Source of the DNA: Alisma plantago-aquatica
Taxonomy: Eukaryota; Streptophyta; Magnoliopsida; Alismatales; Alismataceae
NCBI GenBank assembly: GCA_963693085.1
Contig: OY856412.1
Span: forward strand, 966,329,281 to 966,393,280
Direction of reading: 5' to 3'
Length of the DNA stretch: 64,000 bases
Part shown: positions 37,981 through 49,238 of the stretch, piece by piece
Numbering within the stretch: the stretch's first letter is position 1
How the letters are laid out: every line of letters begins with the position of its first letter
Notes under the pieces: generated by a model
Seen by the model: the letters and a program-made list of their open reading frames with translations, nothing else
Database searches by the model: none
What the model was told of the DNA's origin: nothing
Program-made: the position numbers and the translations under genes

Positions 37981-39693
37981 ATGGTGAGGATGCGTAGCAC
38001 AGACTACACACAACCATCACCAGAGGTTCCACCACTGGGGTCAGACGAAGAGGAAAACAATACTTAAGATCAGCTCGAGGATACATATTCCAACTCTGAA
38101 CCAGAAGCCATGGCAGAAGAACAGACAATATGGGAGAAGATAAAGGCTTCTTCCTCATCAGAATCAAAGGGGCCAATCAAAAAGCTGGCAGTTAACATTC
38201 CAACCTATAAGATTGATCCAACGCTAATCAACTTGGTCAAGTCTCAAGCATTCCATGGGATGAAGAATGAGGACCCTGTCACACACATCAACACATTTGT
38301 GGAAAATTGCGATATGATCAAGATTGATAGGTTTCCACAGGAGACACTTTACCTGAAGCTGTTCCCCAGCTCTCTGGAAGGTAATGCACGTGAATGGCTG
38401 CATAACCTGGATGATGAGACCGTTGAAACATGGGACCAAATGATCGAGGTGTTCTTCGAGAGGTTCTTTCCACCCGAGAAGACCAACGATCTGGTACGGA
38501 AGATCCATAATTTTAGCCAAAAAGCTAGGGAGACTTATTCTGAGACTTGGGAACGTTTCCAAATAATGCTGAGGAGTGCCCACATCATGGGCTTGATAAG
38601 GAGAAACAAGTCAAGATTTTCTATTTTGCTCTTTTTGAGCATGATAGAAGCAACCTAGATTCAGTAGGTTCGGGGTTCTTCTTAAACAACACAGGCACAA
38701 GGTGTTGGGAGATTTTGAAATACATGGCCAAAAAGTAATCATGGGGCGACAGAGACGCAGTAGAGCAGGTTCGAGCTGTAGGTGAGTCAAAGGCCATCAA
38801 GGAGCTAAATGAGAAGATGGACCTTCTAGCCAAGAAATTACTTACAAAAGAAGACGCAGAATCTGATGATGAAGCACAAGTGAAATTTATTCGCCAGCAA
38901 CAGGGGTACAAAAACAATGACTATTCTAGGAGGAAAGACAAGAAATTTTCATTGAAGGACCCAAACAATTTCTTACATGACCCTGATGAAAAAACTACAA
39001 CCGTCGACAGAGGATAAGAACAATGAATTGCTCAACCAAGTAATCAAGCAGAATCAAGAACTCATGAGCACGTTTGGCCAACAGATTAAGCAACAAGGAG
39101 AATTTATGAATCAATTTGGGAAGACTTTACAAAGTCATGGGGCTCAGATGAGGACTATAGAGACATCTTTAGCGCAGATGGCAGCTGAGTTAGCAAATAT
39201 GAAAAAGCCAACGCAGTAAGGTTTTCCTAGAAATACAAACATTCCACAAGGAAACCAACAAGCTAAGGCAATTTTTCTACAGAGTGGTAAGAAGATTTTA
39301 AACCCCAGGGCCGATGAACTGAGCACACCCCAGCCAGAAACCACAGGTGAGGCCACAGAGGAGGTTCTGATTCCAATCACAGAGCCAGTAGAGGATGTGG
39401 TAGAGGATGACACATCAGAACCCGTTGCTGAGGAGGAGACGCAGAAGAGAACACCATATGTGCCGCCACATCAGAGGACACAGATTGTCCCAGTCCCATA
39501 TCCAAACAGCTTGAAAGACAAGAAAGTGGATGCTCAGTTCAAGAAGTTCCTAGATAGCTTTAGGAAGCTTTCTATCAGCATTCCACTGTTAGAAGCAATA
39601 GAGCAGATACCCTCTTACGACAAGTTTCTGAAAGACATAATCACAAAGAAGAGGAAAATTCCTGATACCGAGGTCGTGGTTCTTAAGGAGTAG
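37981..39693 (+). pseudogene. Element E gag
   Basis: The likely start is ATG 37981, which is in frame with the open stretch at 38110 but interrupted by TAA at 38065. The capsid part (38110-38560) reads LVKSQAFHGMKNEDPVTHIN, LKLFPSSLEGNAREWLHNL and TWDQMIEVFFERFFPPEKT, all typical Athila-type gag. A frameshift near 38560 moves the reading to 38547-39017, with a TAA at 38736. A second shift near 39000 leads to a Gln-rich coiled segment (38977-39219) and a Pro/Glu/Thr-rich linker (39397-39693). No CCHC knuckle is visible, unlike in D. The end is the TAG at 39691, directly before the protease frame. Confidence 0.88.
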
Positions 39694-40455
39694 GTGAGCG
39701 CTTTCATTATGGGCACATTGCCACCTAAAAGGAAGGATCCGGGCTGCTTCAATATTTCATGTTACATCGGTAACATGAAATTCGGCGAAGCATTGTGTGA
39801 TTCCGGGGCAAGTATAAATTTGATGCCTCTCTCTACGTTCAAGAAGATGAGACTGAAAGAATCAAGACATAGCAATATGACGATTCAGTTGGCGGACAAT
39901 TCTGTGGTTAATCCGTACGGTATTTGTGAGGATATTTTGGTTAAAGTTGATCGGTTTGTATTTTCAGCAGATTTTGTGGTAATGGAAATGCAAGATGAAC
40001 AAGGAAATGAGCTACTCCTTGGAAGACCCTTCCAAGCTACTACAGATATGATACTTGAGATGGGAAGAGGCCGTTTGACATTGGGAATCGCTGATGACCG
40101 ATTCGAAATGGTTATGCCCCCAAGCACAACACAATCAAAAGAAAAGGAGCAGTCTCGCATGGTGAAACATTTTGATCAGAATATTTCTCTGTGTCTAGGG
40201 AAACCGTTTCTAGATATGGCTCATGTAATGACCAAGGTAGAGAAGGGGACACTGGTTGTAGACATTATGGAGCAGACCACAGTTGTTTCTCTTTGCAGGG
40301 CTGTGGGTTTTCTGAATGATGAAGAGGAGGAAATCCCTCTTTCTACTAAAGATGATGCCATAACAAGTTTTGTCCTCGATGCATATCCAAAACTGCCTCT
40401 TGAAGCTTGCCTTGTCAATATAACGCATGACTGGATGAGAAGCAAGTCGTTATAA
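39694..40455 (+). pseudogene. Element E retropepsin protease
   Basis: The 253 codons are in frame with the gag linker. The active site is CDSGASINLMPLSTF (near 39797-39840). It is followed by MTIQLADNSVVNPYGICEDI, DFVVMEMQDEQGNELLLGRP and FQATTDMILEMGRGRLTLGI. A second partial echo of the last motif follows (SLCLGKPFLDMAHVMTKVEK, 40187-40245), so the protease tail may carry a duplicated strand-loop. It ends at TAA 40453. RT follows in the same frame. Confidence 0.9.
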
Positions 40456-42225
40456 GAATGTGTCAAGATGCTTCAGGTGCTGCCGTGTTATTATGCTAAG
40501 TATTATGAAGATCTTGGGTAACTCCCACCACCGCTTCAGTCATCTTTGATCAGTCCACCAGAGTTAGAATTGAAGCCATTGCCGCCTCATTTGAAATATG
40601 CATTCCTAGCCGATGGTGAAAAACTATCGATGATTATCTCGACATATCTAAGTGTCGAGGAAGAGGATCAATTGATGATCGTGCTGAAGAACCACCGTGG
40701 TGCATTCGAGTGGTCAGTCGCAGATATCAAGGGGATCTCCCCTACACTTTGCCAGCACAAGATCCGGCTCGAGGAAGAAGCCAAACCTATAATACAACCA
40801 CAATGTAGAATCAATCCAAGCATGATGGAGGTCGTCAAGAAGGAGATGATCAAGCTCCTTTCTGCAAGCATCATTTATGCTATCTCTGATTCGATGTGGG
40901 TAAGCCCCACACAGGTAGTCCCTAAAAAGGGGGAAATGACTATTACTCACAATTTGTTAAATGAGTCGGTCATGACCCGTTTGGTAACCAGGTGGCGTGT
41001 GTGCATTGATTACTGTAGATTGAACTCTGCTACATTAAAAGATCATTTTCCTCTTTCGTTCATTGATTAGATTTTAGAGCGATTAGCAGGTCGATCTCAC
41101 TTTTGTTTTCTAGACAGTTACTCGGGCTATAATCAGATTTCCATTGACCCTAAGGACCAAGAGAAGTCCACCTTCACTTGTCCTTATGGAACATTTGCAT
41201 ATCACTGTATGCCCTTTGGTTTATGCAACGCACCAGCAACCTTTCAGCGTTGCATGCTTGCCATTTTCTCTGATATGGTTGAGAGCTATTTGGAGGTCTT
41301 CATGGATGATTTTTCCATTTATGATGCATCTTTTGATGAATGTTTATATAACTTGGATAAAGTTTTACAATGATGTGAGGACACGCATTTAGTTCTCAAC
41401 TGGGAAAAATGCCATATGATGGTTAGTGAAGGGATTTTGCTTGGACATAAAGTGTCTAGCAAGGGGTTGGAGGTAGATCCACTTAAGATTGAGGTTATTT
41501 CCAAATTACCCCCACTGAATTCGGTTAAAGGGGTAAGGATTTTTCTCGGTCACGTAGGATTTTATCGCTGCTTTATTAAAGATTTCTGAAAAATTGCTAA
41601 ACCATTATCTGAACTGCTGGAGAAAGATGCGGTGTTTGATTTTAATGAAAAGTGTTTGCATACTTTTAATGTGCTCAAAGAGAAGTTAATTTCTGCACCG
41701 GTTGTGCAAACACCGGATTGGACAAAGCCTTTTGAATTAATGTGCGATGCTTCGGATTTTGTAGTAGGGGCCGTTCTAGGACAACATGTTAAAAACAAAC
41801 CCGCTATGATTTTCTATGCATCCAAAACTTTAAATGAAGCACAACTCAATTACACTACAACTGAAAAGGAACTTCTCGCCATCATTTTTGCATTTGAAAA
41901 ATTTCGGCAATATCTTGTAGGGTCAAAAGTTGTGGTATGGACGGACCACGCCGCCATAAAATATTTGATGGAAAAGAAAGATGCCAAACCTAGATTGATT
42001 AGGTGGATCTTATTGTTACAAGAATTTGATATTGAAATTAAAGATAAGGCAGGAATAGAGAATGTGGTTGTGGACCATTTGTCTAGGTTGGAACGGGTAG
42101 ATGAGAAGGACATTAATATACCCATTACTGAGACATTCCCTGATGAGCAAATCCTTTCTGTAAAATCTAAGGATCCATGGTTTTCATATATTGCTAATTA
42201 TCTTTCCTGTAAAATAATCCCATAG
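40456..42225 (+). pseudogene. Element E reverse transcriptase and RNase H
   Basis: Everything is in one frame, interrupted by stops at 40519, 41068, 41371, 41587 and 42223. RT motifs: YLSVEEEDQLMIVLKNHRGA, SPTQVVPKKGEM, RWRVCIDYCRLNSATLKDHF, HFCFLDSYSGYNQISIDPKD, MPFGLCNAPATFQRCM and the catalytic FMDD at 41299-41310. The connection has KGVRIFLGHVGFYRCFIKDF. RNase H begins with [18 protein letters not shown] and contains [19 protein letters not shown] and [18 protein letters not shown]. It ends [13 protein letters not shown]. All family motifs are present, so it was active before point mutations. At least two stops fit C-to-T change (41068 CAG to TAG, 41371 CGA to TGA). Confidence 0.93.
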
Positions 42226-43465
42226 GATTGGACATATCAAGAGAAAAAGAAAAATATCCATTCTTTGAGATATTATTTCTGGGATGACCCCATTTTGTTG
42301 AAGCAATGCAGAGACGGTGTTTTGCGCAGGTGTGTACCGGAGATTGAATATGATAGTGTACTTCGTCATTGTCATACTCTACCAATGGGTGGCCATCATG
42401 CAAGTTCCAAAACAGCGGCCAAGGTGCTTGAGAGCGGCCTTTATTGGCCTACACTTTTCCGAGATGCATATGATTATGTGCGAAGATGCAATTCCTGTCA
42501 AAGGGCAGGTAATATTTCAAAGCGACAGGAGATGCCCCTCAATGTGTTTCAAGAAGTTGAGGTGTTTGATATGTGGGGTTATTGATTTTATGGGACACTT
42601 TGTGTCCTCAAACTCTAATTTGTACATTTTATTGGCTGTTGATTATGTATCAAAGTGGGTAGAGGCTATACCCACCAGGACTAATGATGTTGTTGTAGTG
42701 TGCAGGTTGGTCAAAGATTACATTTTCTGTAGATTTGGTGTACCAAGGATGATTATCAGCGATGGAGGTACCCATTTCAAAAATCAAAAGTTTGATGTGT
42801 TGTTGAGAAAGTATGGGGTAAAGCACAATATTGGTACCCCGTACCACCCGCAAACATAAGGGCAGGTCGAAGTGTCTAATAGAGAAATTATGAAAATCTT
42901 GGAGCGCACAGTGGCTTCGACAAGAAAGAACTAGAGTACTTTGTTGTCGGACGCTTTATGGGCATATAGGAAGGAATTTAAGACACCTATAGGCACTACA
43001 CATTTTAGGTTGGCTTATGGGCGGGCTTGCCATTTTCTGGTAGAATTGGAGCATAAGGCGCACTGGGCGCTAAGGAAGCTGAACTTGACTTATGATGAGG
43101 CAGGGAAGAAACGCATGCTCGAGCTCAATGAGCTAGATGAGCTGAGGATGAACGCCTATGAAAGCTCGAGGATTTACAAGGAGAGAACAAAGCTTATTCA
43201 TGATCAACACATTCAACTGCGTGTCTTCAAGAAGGGAGATCGTGTGCTATTGTTCAACTCAAGGTTGAAGCTGCATCCCGGGAAATTGAAATCCCGGTGG
43301 AGTGGGCCTTTCATTGTGGAGGAGGTACGGTCACATGGTGCCATCATGGTGTGTGATGGAGAGACAACATTTGTAGTCAATGGACAGAGGTTGAAGCTGT
43401 ACTTTGGCGAGGATTACATGAGGAAAGTGCATGAGGTCAAACTCATAGCACTTAAGGATGCATGA
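42226..43465 (+). pseudogene. Element E integrase
   Basis: The HHCC domain is at about 42360-42500 (HCHTLPMGGHHASSKTAAKV, YDYVRRCNSCQRAG). A frameshift near 42580 moves to the second frame, where the core reads AVDYVSKWVEAIPTRTND (first Asp), MIISDGGTHFKNQKFD (second Asp) and GQVEVSNREIMKILER (Glu). Stops are at 42857 and 42932. The latter replaces a Trp usual in the family (TGG to TAG). The C-terminal domain at 42941-43465 has ALWAYRKEFKTPIGTTHFRL, FKKGDRVLLFNSRLKLHPGK and SRWSGPFIVEEVRSHGAI. There is no chromodomain, as expected for Athila. Confidence 0.92.
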
Positions 43466-43760
43466 TAAGCTTGATTTTGTCTAGCCTAAGACGTTAAATA
43501 AGGGCGCTTGGTGGGAGGCAACCCAACCATTGGTAGTTTCGTCTATTTTCATTTGCATTTACAAGTTAGTTTGGTTTAATTTTGTTTTTAGTGTAAAAAT
43601 GATACCTTGATCGTTTGTTTAGTGTGCAAGGCTGAGGTAGGGTCGATACCATCGACCATTGAGTCAATGGTAGCGACAGGGGTACAATTAGGCGACTGTA
43701 GAAATTTTTCTGAGTCGATACCATCGACGGCCTCGTCGATGGTATCGACCTACCATCAGT
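43466..43760 (+). other. Element E spacer after pol, first part, with two palindromic modules
   Basis: This part is non-coding. Just after the pol stop is GCGCTTGGTGGGAGGCAACC (43505-43524), which I remember as a conserved post-pol phrase in Athila/Tat elements. Palindromic TCGATAC modules lie at about 43642-43677 and 43714-43750. Insertion F begins six bases after the TSD starts at 43761. Confidence 0.7.
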
Positions 43761-43765
43761 GACGC

Positions 43766-46700
43766 TGTAAGGAGTGGGACCCAATAGTGGGCCCACTCAA
43801 TGGTACAAAAATGAGCCATGAAATATTTAAGCAGCGGAAAACATAACTATTTGCAAAGTTACAAAATGTTCTCATGTACATAACTTTCTCACCCTAAGGG
43901 TGGTATATAAAAATGAAATTACTCCTATTCACACATATGCCCATATGCAGAGGGTAACAAGGCTATCCCAAGTTGTCCTCATGTCCACCAATTGGCTCAC
44001 AGTCATCCTGAGTCTCTTCCTTGTAAAGCACCTACACATGGGTGGAGGGAACACCTAGAAAAATAGGAAAACAAGGTATAAATCAGCAAAAGCTGAGTAT
44101 GTACGTTAAAAGATTAACTAGGCATTTAACAAGGTAAAGTAAGATGTTCCCATAAAAAAGGGGCCATTGAAGCTAGGTAAGTTTCAATGAGAAGTAACAA
44201 GAGAAAGAATTTCCAAAAGAATGAGGCATTATAAATAAACAATGGAAATAACACATCTTGCCAATAACCATTCACAATATCACAACAATCATAATAGTTC
44301 GCATGTAGATATATTGGACTACAGTAACTATAGTAGGGCCATGACACCACTGAGTCATTGACGTAAGTAAAAATGGGTGGAAGTAGCGCACCCTAGGCGG
44401 AAGTAGCACACCTCTGTATATAAAAAGGTGGAAGTAGCACACCCCGGGCGGAAGTAGCGCGCCCTAATGGTTACGCATAAGTGTCTATGATAGTTAAACT
44501 AGTCGAATTATCTAACATGCATAAATAGAGTGGCAAGATATACCTTTCACAAACATGTGGCATGATTTAAGCACAATAGCAGATGGAGTCATTAACCCAA
44601 TTCAACATGATAGTAATTTCGAAAGAATAATAATAAATCCAACTGAAAGTATATGAATTGTCCAATAAATGGAATAAGAGCAAGTATTTCAAAAGATGCC
44701 TCATTATGGGAAAATGTAGTCGTATAAATGCCCAGTTATAAATAGGGAGGAGTACATACCTTTGGTCTTGTTTAAGTCATTTAAATGGTCACCTAGTTCT
44801 GAACCAAGATTAATATCACCTCCTAAACATAAAATAGTATTTAATATTAATAATATATCACATGAGGTAATTATTCCTCCTAAAAACATCCTTCCAAAAA
44901 TATCATAATTGGGTCTGAAATTGGTGTTAATAAAACTGGAAAACCCTTTTAATTCTTTTTGCACAGATCAAATGACTCACTGTTGGTCAAACATTTCATT
45001 CAATAACTATAGTTCTAAACTAAAGGGCAATTGCCAACTGTGGCCTTTCCGTGAAATTAGTACTCTCAAATACGATTCAATAAGGTGATTAAAAAATATG
45101 AAAGCAAAAGGCCATCACCCTTCCGTCACTCTCTCCATCGCAGATTGCAACTCCGCAGATTGGGCCCAAGGTAATACATTACCTGCGTGACTACCCTCGC
45201 AGACGAACAACTGCTTTCATCTGTTCCTTGGGCGCTGCTCTCTATCAAAAATTCCCGACATCCAACGATTTGCGATGTCGCTCAAATCAAAACACAGACG
45301 ATCCTCCTCGGATTCACTACCGATGCATTGCTGGTTTCACTCAAGGGACGATTTCCTGGTTAGCAGAGTACTCAAGCAGGTGGGAGGTCCCTCTATGGGT
45401 TCCATTTTCACAGCCGTAACCCCCTATTCTGGTTCAGGAAATGAGCAGACCACTGTCTAAAAGACGGCTGGTCAGTTGCAAGGCAAAAGACGGAGTTACC
45501 CACTTCAAATTCAGGAATGGAGGGGCTTGCCCAGTTAGTCACCTCAGCCTCGCCAGAACACAGCGCTCGCCAGGTCACACCACCATCGGCGGCGGTGCCA
45601 GCACAGGTAGAACAAGGTACTATTGGAAACGAGATCGCGAATGGAAGGGGAAACCAAGACGAGTAACGAGTCTTTCAAAAGCATTTGCGTGACTGAGCGA
45701 AATAAAAGCACAAGGCAGAACTACCAGCCGTAGAGGCACTGAATGCCGGCACATATGCCGGCACATAAATCGTCGATCATCCCATAGAGGAGCACGACAG
45801 GAATCGGGTAGAAGGCAATCAAGTAGCCGTTAAACCACACTGGAACCAGGCACCCCGGTCTATCTCCATGACCCTGCAAACGATTGGCATCATCAGCAGT
45901 CCAAATGCCAGTACCAAATCTAACGTCGACTGGCCGTGAATCGGCACCGGTAGATCAAGGTACTACTCGAATGACAAGAAGGAAATAGTTGATGGAATGA
46001 TACGTACTACAAGCAAAAGACGTGAGTTCGAACCCATTTCAAAACACAGCGTTGAGCTAAAGGCTAGTAATCAAGGGTCCCTGCCCCCTTCAAACACCTG
46101 CCGACATGGTTCATAAGAACAGAAACAGGGTCTTTTGTCGATCCATGGGTCAGGACCCATCCAGAGCATTTTGAGAACAGGAAGCAAACATATATGGACC
46201 GAGGATGGTGCCATTACCTTCAATTTGAGCCTGGGATGAGCGCGGAGGTGTCCCTTTGGGTTTCCTTGTCGGAAACGACAGCCACGCCGGAACGAGAAGG
46301 CAGTGACGTCCCAGGAAATTGGGCGTAGGGAACTCATGAGGACCTACAGGTACCTCTTCGTGGATGTTCCTATGAGGAATGGAGCAAAGAAGGCAATGTG
46401 GTGTGGCGACTTGGAGAGGGGGTTTTGCTGCCAATTGATCGGCCTTTGGGTGTTTTGCGGCTAGGGCATTACAGGTCCCGTTTTAGGCATCGCTAGGATC
46501 ATTTCTTTCCCCAGAAGCGTTTCCGGTGATAAAGCTAGCAATGAAAGCCGACGATCAGTGGGAGAGGGACTGTAACGCCTGTTCCCAGCTCATGTGAAAG
46601 GATGACGGAGCCGTGCACCGGCTCTCAGTGCATTCTTTTAAAATAAAATATTAATTAGCGGCTGAACCTTGGTCAATTAACGTGACGAATGAAATCAAAG

Positions 46701-47203
46701 TATTAAATGCCACCTCATATCTTCTCCTTCAAAGCAATAAAAGGGTACAATTAATCCTCCTTTAGACACCTAATTTTGTAGGCTGACTCTTAAACCGTCA
46801 AGGTACATAATCTGACCCCATAAATCCATATCAAAATGTTAGGCGTTAATACTAATAAAGGGGTGTTAATTAGCGTAATAAAAGGATAACTTATTTTCTA
46901 TATCGTTAAAATAGTTTCTGGATATTTTCTATTCATTAAATCTCTTTCTCTAGGGTAAAAGAGGGTATTACATCAGATCTGGCTTCTCATTCCACATAAT
47001 ATGCGAATTAAATTTCCTCATATTCCTCAATGTCACTATCATGTATGATTATCTGAAATGGTGGTGAAACAAAGTCCAAACTACTCCAAAATTATTATCA
47101 AGGTCAAAAATTACTACTCAAAAATTTTTAAGGGAAATAGGATTTAATATTTTTTTTAGGAAAATGGAAAATAGATGTGATACCTAGATTTGAGTTCGTT
47201 ACA
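43766..47203 (-). repeat. Element F 3' LTR (left)
   Basis: This 3438-bp LTR starts on the minus strand TGTAACGAACTC and ends CTCCTTACA. It has a four-unit short repeat at 44375-44465 and a more G+C-rich, CpG-containing core at roughly 45110-46640, in contrast to its AT-rich ends. ORFs inside (44704-44964, 46071-46434) recur in the other LTR only because the LTRs are copies of each other. Confidence 0.93.
44375..44465. repeat. Four-unit GGYGGAAGTAGCRCACC repeat in F LTR
   Basis: Units start at about 44376, 44397, 44427 and 44447, each about 18 bases with few changes. A TATATAAAAAG sequence lies between units 2 and 3. The same array is at 49849-49937 in the other LTR. Confidence 0.8.
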
Positions 47204-49238
47204 GAATACCACCCCTTAAAGAGGATTTCGTCCCCGAAATCCACCAAGCTACAACTCAAAATACTAAGCTGTAAATTTCTAACCAATTATAAATTTCTAG
47301 TTCACGAGACAAAGTTAATATAGGGGTCCTAGCATAACATAGTCACATAACAATTGTATGCAAAATTCTACGTGAATTTACATTACTTTATCCATCACGT
47401 CTTATTATCTTCTCATATTAGGTACTGCCCTAGGAAGTTTACACTGAGATTAAGGGGGAAACAACTTTACTTTGCTATGTCTATCTACATGATTTAGGAG
47501 GTTTGTCCATCCTACTATTATGATGTTTGGTATCTCTTCTATTATTAGCTCCCAATGCTAATGACCATTGATTTAAACTATTCATTAATTTAAGTTACAT
47601 ACCTAAGTGTACAAGGCTCCATCCTATAAAAGGACCAATCTAACCATACATCAAGTTAAGAGAGATAGCCGACAAGAATATAACTTTTATATCCATTATT
47701 GTTCACCTTAAATCTATGCCGCACTTATGCCTAGGGTTAGAGGGTCAAACATGCATGTCAAAGATTTCTTCGCTAAAGGACCTATCAACTACTACAACAT
47801 CCTTGTGGTGGTGACTTGGTTCCAAAACAATCGATGAAATCTTAAAAGTTTTTTTTATATAATATAATAATGAAATTAAGTTTTACGATGAAAACCTTGC
47901 GATGGAAATCCAAAATGGCGCCAAAATCAATCCGAGAACCAAGTCGACCACTTTCTACCACATACAACACATACTATCACCCTAACATCACATCATCTTC
48001 ACCAAGAGGCTTCTCTACACACCTCATCAAGGAATACACAAGCATATCCAAATTTCATATGGGGGGATACATGTTTCTTCTAGCATGCAGTGAACCTCTA
48101 GTGGGTCCAACTAGGCACGACCTTCATTATTTCACCATTCTCTTAACCGTGATCTATGCCATCACATCCCAAAACATCATTTATTTATAACACCATGGAT
48201 AACCATAATAAGAAGAGATTAGGGACTCTACTACCTTAGTTGTTTTACCTCCATGATGTTATTACAAACCTAGATGAACTAGCTAGTCAAACTATTACTC
48301 ATCTCATACATCAACTAAGTTGATTACATGGTGGCTATGAGAGAGTGGTCAACTCTTTAAGGATCAATCCTAGAGGTACCTATCTCATATCACCTTAGTG
48401 TCAGTGAAAAACCAAAGTTTTAAAGAAAAGGAGTATCTACTATATCTTCCAAATGTGACTATGCCTCAATATGTCCTTGGGGAAAAAATATTGTATATAG
48501 TTTTATTATTTGATCCAACTGCGTGATCCTTCCTACCTTATGGATTTGTGATGGATGAAATCCCAAGAATGCTACTTGAAACCTATGTCTTCAATCAACA
48601 AACCCTCATTTATAAGATATCATAAGTTTATCTAGGATAGTATCCAACCCTTGGATGAAAAGTTTCAAGCAAAACTATGTTGAGATAACTCCACGTTGCA
48701 GAAAAGACAAGCCTAACCTTAATGGACCTGGTTCATACCATCATGTATTATCATAAAACATCTCAAAATCTAAAACTCATGTCACTACTCTAAGTTTGTA
48801 TCCTTGTATGAATCAGTCCACATAATGCACGTATCATAGGCTTGCTAGAAAACAACAAAAGCAAATTACTTGTGCTAGGATTACACACAATTATGTGACT
48901 TCAAGTCAACCTACTCTCTATGGTAGATGAATTGTCCTCCTCTAAGGTGGGAGCCAGAGGATACTTCCTAGAAGAGTCAACATTTACGTATAGAAACCTA
49001 TACCTATAAAGAGAGGATAGAATTGATAAGAGTTTACCCAATACTAGGTCATCTACAAATTTTATCTAGGATACTTATAAACCATCAAATTGGATAGGGG
49101 GTGAAACCCTAATTGGTAAACACAATCCAATTTTAGGTATGTCAAAAAAAAACTCTAAAGGGTCACCTACCTACTAAGGACAATCTAGGATAACTTGAAA
49201 TAGTCTAGTTACCGACTGCTCAGGCTCTGATACCATTC
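47204..49238 (-). other. Element F internal region, non-coding, with PPT and PBS
   Basis: The PPT (minus strand CTTTAAGGGGTGGTATTC) is at 47204-47221, preceded by GATTTCGGGGACGAAATCC. The PBS TGGTATCAGAGC is at 49224-49235. No retrotransposon protein motif is seen between them. The open stretch at 47870-48190 on the plus strand shows no domain and runs against the element's direction. Confidence 0.85.

Noticed and set aside
46020..46045. tRNA B-box-like GAGTTCGAACCC in F LTR, and similar GAGTTCGACTCGG in the E LTR (37729)
   Set aside because: No A box at the right distance, no cloverleaf and no terminator were found, so neither a tRNA nor a SINE can be supported.
46071..46434. Open frames conserved between two places (46071-46434 and 51545-51908; also 44704-44964 and 50177-50437)
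   Set aside because: They are the same positions of the two LTRs of F, so identity reflects a recent common template and not protein selection. No domain is visible.
47870..48190. 106-codon ORF in the F interior
   Set aside because: It runs opposite to the direction of F and has no recognised domain. AT-rich sequence explains it.
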